Positions 59,018-64,000 of a stretch of 64,000 nucleotides of DNA are shown piece by piece. Both the position numbers and the translations under genes were made by a program. The notes beneath the pieces were generated by a model. The model had not been told where the DNA came from. It made no database searches and saw only the letters and a list, made by a program, of their open reading frames with translations. This DNA is from Chryseobacterium lathyri (GTDB taxonomy: Bacteria > Bacteroidota > Bacteroidia > Flavobacteriales > Weeksellaceae), in assembly GCF_030812195.1 (NCBI RefSeq), contig NZ_JAUSSF010000001.1, positions 1,364,001-1,428,000 of the forward strand, written 5' to 3'. Each line of letters begins with the position of its first letter. Position 1 is the first letter of the stretch.

Positions 59018-59025
59018 TCAAAATT
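59018..59025 (-). promoter_or_regulatory. -7 box of GG peptide 4
   Basis: TAATTTTG on the minus strand, at the position corresponding to the peptide 3 promoter; the -33 TTG is degenerate. Confidence 0.6.
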
Positions 59026-59117
59026 AAACAATTAATGATTATTTAAGGCATAATAAAATGTTAATTTAACCATTTCCTTATACTTAAACAGAAATCGCTT
59101 CCTGCCAAACCTGTACA

Positions 59118-60359
59118 TTATTCAATAAACTCCAGGTCTTTATCGTGCGTTTCTGAAATGGTCAGCGATGAATAAAAGGCTAATCCAAATACAACAATTC
59201 CTACAATTGCTGCACTCATAATGACCGTGAAATTATTTTTCAAAAGATCAAATGCCAGGATCATCACAGGTACTAAACCTCTTACCATATTGGGAACGGT
59301 AGTGGTTGCTGTATTTCTGATGTTGGTGCCGAACTGCTCTGCCGCAAGCGTTACGAACATAGCCCAATAGCCAGTACCCAGACCCAGCCAAACGCAGAAC
59401 ATATAATATTTTGTTTCTGTATTGGTATTTCCGAACAGCATAACAGCCACCCCTAGTATGGTGAAGAGCAGCATATAAAAAATAGCCATTTTACGGGATT
59501 TTAAAGCGTGGGAAATAAAGCCACTCATCAGATCGCCAACAGAGATCCCTATATAAGCCCACATAATGGCTTTTCCGGGATTCAGATCCTTTATCCCTAA
59601 TTCAGGGGCAAATTGATTCGCTAAAACCGCCAGAATACCTATACAGTACCATGTAGGCAGGCCTACTGCTATACATTTGAGATATCTGGTCAAACGTTCT
59701 TTGTTAGTAAAAAAAGAAAGAAAATTTCCTTTAGAGACATTTTTATGTTCTATATTTTTATAAATACCCGATTCTGAAACACTTACCCTGAGTATTAACA
59801 ACATAACACCCATAATTCCGCCGATGATGTATGAAATATTCCATCCTCCGGCCAGTTCTACGGTAAGTTGTGCCACTACTGCTCCCATTAATCCGAAACC
59901 GGCTACTACGGAAGTTCCTATGGCTCGCAGGCTCTTCGGCAGGCTTTCAGAAACCAGGGTAATTCCGGCTCCGAGCTCCCCGGCCAGTCCTATCCCTGCA
60001 ATAAACCTTAAGCCCGCGTATTGATACACGAGATGCTCTTTGGGGAAATAGGGTAAAAAACCACAGGCTATGTTGGCAAGGGAATACACTAAGATGGACC
60101 CGAAAAGTACGGACAGTCTTCCTTTTTTATCTCCAAAAATACCCCAGAAAACCCCGCCTATAAGAAGACCTACCATCTGGCAGTTCAGGATAAGGGTTCC
60201 ATCGGCATCAGGATTAAGGCCTAAAGCTTTTAAACTAGGAATTCTTACAATACCGAATAAAAGCAGGTCATAGATATCTACAAAATAGCCCAGGGCAGAA
60301 ATAATAACGGGGATTGAAAAGATGTACTTCAGTTTTGAAGACAAAGACAGTTCTTGCAT
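59118..60359 (-). CDS. MFS transporter, metabolite:proton symporter type
   Basis: 413 residues and about 12 hydrophobic segments. The loop motif GDKKGRLSVLFGS after TM2 and RFIAGIGLAGELGAGITLVSE are hallmarks of the sugar/dicarboxylate (MHS-like) MFS group. The substrate is unknown. Its start lies downstream of the rny terminator, so it should have its own promoter, which I could not identify with confidence. It ends before the GG peptide 4 promoter region on the same strand. Confidence 0.88.
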   Translation of the reverse strand: MQELSLSSKLKYIFSIPVIISALGYFVDIYDLLLFGIVRIPSLKALGLNPDADGTLILNCQMVGLLIGGVFWGIFGDKKGRLSVLFGSILVYSLANIACGFLPYFPKEHLVYQYAGLRFIAGIGLAGELGAGITLVSESLPKSLRAIGTSVVAGFGLMGAVVAQLTVELAGGWNISYIIGGIMGVMLLILRVSVSESGIYKNIEHKNVSKGNFLSFFTNKERLTRYLKCIAVGLPTWYCIGILAVLANQFAPELGIKDLNPGKAIMWAYIGISVGDLMSGFISHALKSRKMAIFYMLLFTILGVAVMLFGNTNTETKYYMFCVWLGLGTGYWAMFVTLAAEQFGTNIRNTATTTVPNMVRGLVPVMILAFDLLKNNFTVIMSAAIVGIVVFGLAFYSSLTISETHDKDLEFIE

Positions 60360-60380
60360 TTTTAAGTTTTGATAAAAATA

Positions 60381-60410
60381 AAAAACCTTTCAATCTCTTG
60401 AAAGGTTTTT
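60381..60410 (-). terminator. Rho-independent terminator of rny
   Basis: AAAAACCTTTCAA (60381-60393), loop TCTC, TTGAAAGGTTTTT (60398-60410); 13-bp stem, T-run on the minus strand. Confidence 0.82.
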
Positions 60411-60432
60411 ATAAAATATCTTGATCGTGTTA

Positions 60433-62001
60433 TTATCTTGCAATATTCACGGCTCTTGTTTCTCTGATTACCGTTACTTTTACCTGTCCCGGATAGGTCA
60501 GCTCGTTTTGGATTTTTTCAGAGATGTCATAAGACAGCTGGTTCGCCACTTCGTCACTTACTTTTCCGCTTTCTACCATTACCCTCAGTTCTCTACCGGC
60601 CTGAATCGCGTATGCACTGGAAACTCCGTCGAAGCTTAACGCTGCAGATTCAAGATCTTTCAGTCTCTGGATGTAAGATTCCAGAACCTGTCTTCTTGCT
60701 CCTGGTCTTGCCCCGGAGATAGCATCGGCAACCTGAATGATTGGTGATAACAGGGATTTCATTTCAATTTCGTCGTGGTGAGCTCCGATTGCGTTAACAA
60801 CTTCTGCGTTTTCACCATATTTTTCAGCCCACTGCATTCCTAGTAAAGCGTGAGGAAGCTCAGATTCCTGCTCAGGTACTTTACCGATATCGTGTAAAAG
60901 ACCTGCTCTTTTGGCTAATTTTACGTTTAACCCTAATTCTGCAGCCATTGTTGCCGCAATATTCGCTACTTCTCTTGAGTGCTGTAATAGGTTTTGTCCG
61001 TAAGAAGAACGGTATTTCATTCTACCTACGATTTTGATCAGTTCCGGGTGCAATCCGTGGATTCCAAGATCAATGATTGTTCTTTTTCCTACTTCGATAA
61101 TTTCTTCTTCAATCTGTTTTCTTGTCTTTTCTACTACTTCCTCGATTCTTGCCGGGTGAATTCTTCCATCCGTTACCAATCTGTGAAGGGACAATCTTGC
61201 AATTTCTCTTCTCACCGGATCAAAGCATGAAAGAAGAATAGCTTCCGGGGTATCATCTACGATAATTTCAACACCTGTCACCGCTTCTAAAGCGCGGATA
61301 TTTCTACCTTCTCTACCAATAATTCTTCCTTTTACCTCATCAGATTCAATATTGAAAACCGATACTGAATTTTCGATCGCCTGCTCGGTTCCGATTCTCT
61401 GGATGGTCTGGATAACAATCTTTCTTGCTTCGTTCTTAGCATTCAGCTGTGCTTCTTCCATGATGCCCTGTACGTGTGCCTGAGCTCTTGTTTTAGCTTC
61501 TGCTTTCATGGTTTCCACCAATTCTGCTTTAGCTTCTTCTGCCGTATAATTAGCGATTTTTTCAAGGATCTCTACTTTCTTGGTGGTAGCCACATCCAGC
61601 TCCTGCTGTTTTCTTTCTAAGATCTCGTTTTTCTTCGCATAATCTGCAATCTGCTTGTCAAGGTCTTTTTCAAGTTTTCCGGTCTTGCTAAGCTCATCAT
61701 TAAGCTTATGTTCTTTGTCTTTAATTCTTTTTTCAATCTCCTGCATTTTTTTCTCACGGGACTGTATGTCTGCATCGTGCTGGGATTTCAGTTCCAAAAA
61801 TTTTTCTTTGGCCTGTAGATTCTTTTCTTTCTTTATGGATTCAGCTTGAACATTTGCTTTTTCTATAAGGTTTTCGGCATTTTTCTTTGCATCATCTACA
61901 ATAAATTTTGCTTTGGTATTCAGTGAGCTCTTAGAGAAAAGAATCCCTAGCACTGCTCCTACAACTAAGCAAATAACGCCGACTATAATGGCTGTTGTCA
62001 T
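60433..62001 (-). CDS. rny: Ribonuclease Y
   Basis: 522-residue membrane-anchored endoribonuclease starting mRNA decay. An N-terminal TM segment (about 2-24), a long charged coiled coil to about residue 200, a KH domain with [20 protein letters not shown], and an HD domain with [12 protein letters not shown] and [10 protein letters not shown] follow in canonical order. The C-terminus ends [15 protein letters not shown]. zapA and a candidate 6S RNA precede it. Confidence 0.97.
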   Translation of the reverse strand: MTTAIIVGVICLVVGAVLGILFSKSSLNTKAKFIVDDAKKNAENLIEKANVQAESIKKEKNLQAKEKFLELKSQHDADIQSREKKMQEIEKRIKDKEHKLNDELSKTGKLEKDLDKQIADYAKKNEILERKQQELDVATTKKVEILEKIANYTAEEAKAELVETMKAEAKTRAQAHVQGIMEEAQLNAKNEARKIVIQTIQRIGTEQAIENSVSVFNIESDEVKGRIIGREGRNIRALEAVTGVEIIVDDTPEAILLSCFDPVRREIARLSLHRLVTDGRIHPARIEEVVEKTRKQIEEEIIEVGKRTIIDLGIHGLHPELIKIVGRMKYRSSYGQNLLQHSREVANIAATMAAELGLNVKLAKRAGLLHDIGKVPEQESELPHALLGMQWAEKYGENAEVVNAIGAHHDEIEMKSLLSPIIQVADAISGARPGARRQVLESYIQRLKDLESAALSFDGVSSAYAIQAGRELRVMVESGKVSDEVANQLSYDISEKIQNELTYPGQVKVTVIRETRAVNIAR

Positions 62002-62041
62002 AATATATATTGAGTTTTAATTGTCTTACACTTATCTAAAT

Positions 62042-62213
62042 AAAAAAAAACCTACAACAATTCAGGGATTGAGAGTAAACTCCTAATCAACACGATTTGA
62101 ACTGATTTCCTCTGTCTGTAATCCGGGAGACCCGGCACGCCATTCAGCGGACATTTGCTCGGTAATTGTTTAGCGTTGAGTTTACCTTAAATGTGTTAGA
62201 ATTATTGTAGGCA
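62042..62213 (-). ncRNA. ssrS: 6S RNA candidate between zapA and rny
   Basis: On the minus strand, CCTACAATAATTC near the 5' end pairs with GAATTGTTGTAGG near the 3' end over 13 bp (one G-U), then GTAAACTC (62178-62185) pairs with GAGTTTAC (62075-62082) further inside, and an apical CCGGG-TCT-CCCGG hairpin (62123-62135) closes the rod. The RNA is about 170 nt with a run of nine T after the closing stem. The large internal bubble, length and location next to zapA fit 6S RNA, which regulates RNA polymerase. The call rests on structure and context only. Confidence 0.75.
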
Positions 62214-62231
62214 GTCTGATGGGAAAAAAAT

Positions 62232-62519
62232 CTATTTCCCAATTTCATTCAACGACTGATTAATCTGTACTAATCTTTCGTTGGTAGAATTTATATTTTT
62301 TTCGTAGTTAAGAGAAACTACTTCAGCATTGGTTCCCAGTTTCAGGGCACACATAGCCAAAGCATCCTGTTTGTCTCTTACATCGAAGTTCTGTTCAAAA
62401 TCTTTAATCATACTTTCAATCTGCTTTCCTACTTTACGCAGAGTTTCTTCCTCTGCGGCCGGTACGTTCAGCGGATATACCCTTCCTGCAATGTTGATGG
62501 TTATTCTTCTTACATCCAT
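62232..62519 (-). CDS. zapA: Cell division protein ZapA
   Basis: 95-residue FtsZ-associated factor. The N-terminal beta part RRITINIAGRVYPLNVPAAEEETLRKVGKQI and the helical tail match the family (INIAGRxYPLxxxxxEE pattern). It stabilises Z-ring bundles. The start ATG overlaps the stop of the upstream gene by one base (TAATG), and a 6S RNA candidate follows. Confidence 0.92.
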   Translation of the reverse strand: MDVRRITINIAGRVYPLNVPAAEEETLRKVGKQIESMIKDFEQNFDVRDKQDALAMCALKLGTNAEVVSLNYEKNINSTNERLVQINQSLNEIGK

Positions 62520-62821
62520 TATAATCCACTGTTTTGAAGCTGTGCAATACAGAAATCAATTTCTTTGACCAATCTGTTGATATGGTTTTTCATTAATCTG
62601 TTGTGTTCAGGATTCCCTGATATTGCTGAATAAAGTTTTATATTTTTTTGTTCTTCTGCTAATACCTGATTTCTTCTTCTTTCCTCATCATATTTCGTTT
62701 TCAGCGCTTCATGCTCAACAGTTAATTCAGATAGTCTTTCAGTAAGATTTTTATAATTCTTTTGTAAAAGCAAAATCTTTTTCTCTAATTCTGAAAAATT
62801 ATTTTCTAAATCTTGAAGCAT
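62519..62821 (-). CDS. Coiled-coil protein upstream of zapA
   Basis: 100 residues, a predicted continuous coiled coil in the first 65 (KKILLLQKNYKNLTERLSEL) with a short C-terminal helix (RLMKNHINRLVKEIDFCIAQL). The length and position next to zapA suggest a divisome-linked role similar to ZapB, but there is no sequence proof. Translationally coupled to zapA. Confidence 0.7.
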   Translation of the reverse strand: MLQDLENNFSELEKKILLLQKNYKNLTERLSELTVEHEALKTKYDEERRRNQVLAEEQKNIKLYSAISGNPEHNRLMKNHINRLVKEIDFCIAQLQNSGL

Positions 62822-62914
62822 TTCAGGTTTTCTATATTCTAACTAATAGCAAAAGTAAAAAAATAATAACAGTAACAAAAATAAAAGTCTCTATATTTTG
62901 ATTTGGCACTAAAA

Positions 62915-62940
62915 AAAGGAGATGCATAAGCACCTCCTTT
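62915..62940 (-). terminator. Rho-independent terminator of porT
   Basis: AAAGGAGATGC and GCACCTCCTTT (one G-U on the minus strand) with loop ATAA; T-run on the minus strand side. Confidence 0.75.
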
Positions 62941-62962
62941 TATATTTTTAATGTATATTTTC

Positions 62963-63745
62963 TTATTCAAATTTCAGAACGAACATTACAGCTCTTGTCT
63001 GAAGCGTAGACATTGCAGTTGCCCAGTACGGAGGTGTTGTTGCATTATCTGCCACTTTCTCGTTGTTCATGAAAAATGTTCCTCTGATAGCCGGAGTAAG
63101 TTTAAATTTGTTGAAATAAAACTGGATTCCCATTTCTGCAGACCACGCAAAGTTATGCGTTGTAGATCTGAAAACCTGCTGCATGTTGTCATCTTCAGAA
63201 TCTGAATTGGACTGAAGATTAACTATATAGTTTACCCCTGCCGCAATATAGGGTCTGGAATTATACCATCTCTGGCCGTGAAGCTCAAGCAAAACAGGAA
63301 CATCCACCAATGTAGATTTTATCTCTCTTATTCTGTCTTTCTCAGTTAAAGGAATTGGAATAAAAGGAGGATTCGTTAATGTTCCGGCAGCATACTGGTC
63401 ATTGGACTGGGTATTGAAAATCAACTGCCTTTGAGCAAATTGTAAGCCTGGCTCCAATCTTAAGTCCAGATAGTCATTCAGTCTCCATTTGGCGATCAAA
63501 CCGGCACCAAAACTGTAGCTTTCTTTGGATTTAACAAGATTCTGATTACCTTCCGAACCATATCTTGGATGTAGGACGATACGGTAGTCCAGCCTGTTGC
63601 CATTCAAATAAAAACCCCAACTGAATTTCTGCTCGTCAAAGTCTTCCAACTTATCCATTCTGTTTCGGGTTCTGAATTGTGCATCTGCAAAAACTGCAAT
63701 ATTGACTGAGGCTAAAACCAGTGCTCTTAATAGAAATTTATTCAT
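62963..63745 (-). CDS. porT: Type IX secretion system outer-membrane protein PorT
   Basis: 260 residues with a signal peptide to about residue 23 (FADAQ) and a beta-barrel body of the PorT type: FSWGFYLNGNRLDYRIVLHPRYG, then DYLDLRLEPGLQFAQRQLIF and a C-terminal FVLKFE with terminal aromatic-acid pattern. PorT is needed for gliding and type IX secretion assembly. The pair ubiE-porT on one strand is common in flavobacteria, which supports the call. The gap to ubiE is 3 nt. Confidence 0.9.
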   Translation of the reverse strand: MNKFLLRALVLASVNIAVFADAQFRTRNRMDKLEDFDEQKFSWGFYLNGNRLDYRIVLHPRYGSEGNQNLVKSKESYSFGAGLIAKWRLNDYLDLRLEPGLQFAQRQLIFNTQSNDQYAAGTLTNPPFIPIPLTEKDRIREIKSTLVDVPVLLELHGQRWYNSRPYIAAGVNYIVNLQSNSDSEDDNMQQVFRSTTHNFAWSAEMGIQFYFNKFKLTPAIRGTFFMNNEKVADNATTPPYWATAMSTLQTRAVMFVLKFE

Positions 63746-63748
63746 AGG

Positions 63749-64000
63749 TTACTTTGTTGCTTTATAAATTGTGGCTATACCTAAACTTAACTTTTTATAT
63801 TCTACTTTCTTAAATCCTGTATCTAAAAGAATTTGCTTCATCTTTTCCCCAAAAGGAAAAGCATTTACAGAATCCGGAAGGTATGTATATGCCCTATTAT
63901 CTTTGGAAACCAGTCTGCCGATGGCAGGTAATATATTTTTGAAATAAAACATATAAAATGGCCCTAAGAACCCCTCAACCTTTGAAAACTCCAGTATATA
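63749..64000 (-). CDS. ubiE: Demethylmenaquinone methyltransferase UbiE/MenG (5' end outside window)
   Basis: The frame enters from the right edge and reads YILEFSKVEGFLGPFYMFYFKN, then ILPAIGRLVSKDNRAYTYLPDSV and a C-terminus LSLGIATIYKATK. These are the end motifs of UbiE, which methylates demethylmenaquinone with SAM. About 83 residues are inside the window, so the SAM-binding half is not visible. An internal Met at 63952 is not the start. Confidence 0.93.
   Translation of the reverse strand, partial: YILEFSKVEGFLGPFYMFYFKNILPAIGRLVSKDNRAYTYLPDSVNAFPFGEKMKQILLDTGFKKVEYKKLSLGIATIYKATK

Overview
The window is AT-rich flavobacterial chromosome, most like Chryseobacterium or a close Weeksellaceae relative (my inference from gene content and promoter style, not from a database search). 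Pointers are Bacteroidota-type promoters (TTG, about 19-21 nt, TANNTTTG) before many genes, a SusC/SusD starch locus, the type IX secretion protein PorT next to ubiE, a GxxExxY protein, and several short double-glycine leader peptides. No rRNA, tRNA, CRISPR array, transposase or prophage was found. Most genes are housekeeping; the accessory signal lies mainly in small peptides, intergenic repeats and structured RNAs.

Layout. 1-1.9 kb: purN (cut by the left edge) and purM, preceded by a short terminated leader transcript with a 24-codon ORF. 1.9-4.6 kb: FMN reductase, pirin, HxlR regulator and azoreductase. 4.7-16.4 kb: a complete sus-type starch/maltodextrin operon on the minus strand (susC, susD, a SusE/F-like lipoprotein, GH97 glucosidase, GH13 amylase, an NTF2-like protein and an inner-membrane sugar MFS), with a 36-bp perfect palindrome upstream of susC. 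16.7-23.6 kb: metG, a membrane protein, a methyltransferase, and a siderophore-interacting reductase with a TonB receptor. 23.8-28.9 kb: an EmrAB-TolC-type efflux operon with its AraC-type neighbour. 28.9-34 kb: DUF2891, DUF4349, a repeat-flanked GxxExxY gene, a tetrapyrrole-methylase-family enzyme and a low-molecular-weight phosphatase. 34-47.8 kb: dnaA, thioesterase, pheA, a DUF2339 membrane protein, rarA, yidD, lgt, nnr, mscL, serA and a HAD protein. 48.3-50.4 kb: idi, a secreted protein and gcvT.

50.3-51.4 kb holds two GG-leader six-cysteine peptide genes interleaved with two decayed copies of the gcvT 3' end. A second pair of such peptides, one only 58 codons long, lies at 58.3-59.0 kb. 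51.4-58.1 kb: DoxX-like protein, Crp-type regulator, ArsC-like protein, thioesterase, sugar isomerase-like lipoprotein, a CLC-F type fluoride exporter under a fluoride riboswitch, and a LysR/YeiH pair. 59-64 kb: MFS transporter, rny, a 6S RNA candidate, zapA, a coiled-coil partner, porT and the 3' part of ubiE.

The most noteworthy items are the gcvT 3'-end/peptide cassette array, the GxxExxY gene bracketed by direct repeats and followed by a 30-bp-arm hairpin, the fluoride riboswitch with a matching CLC-F gene, the structured leader before purM, and the 6S RNA between zapA and rny.
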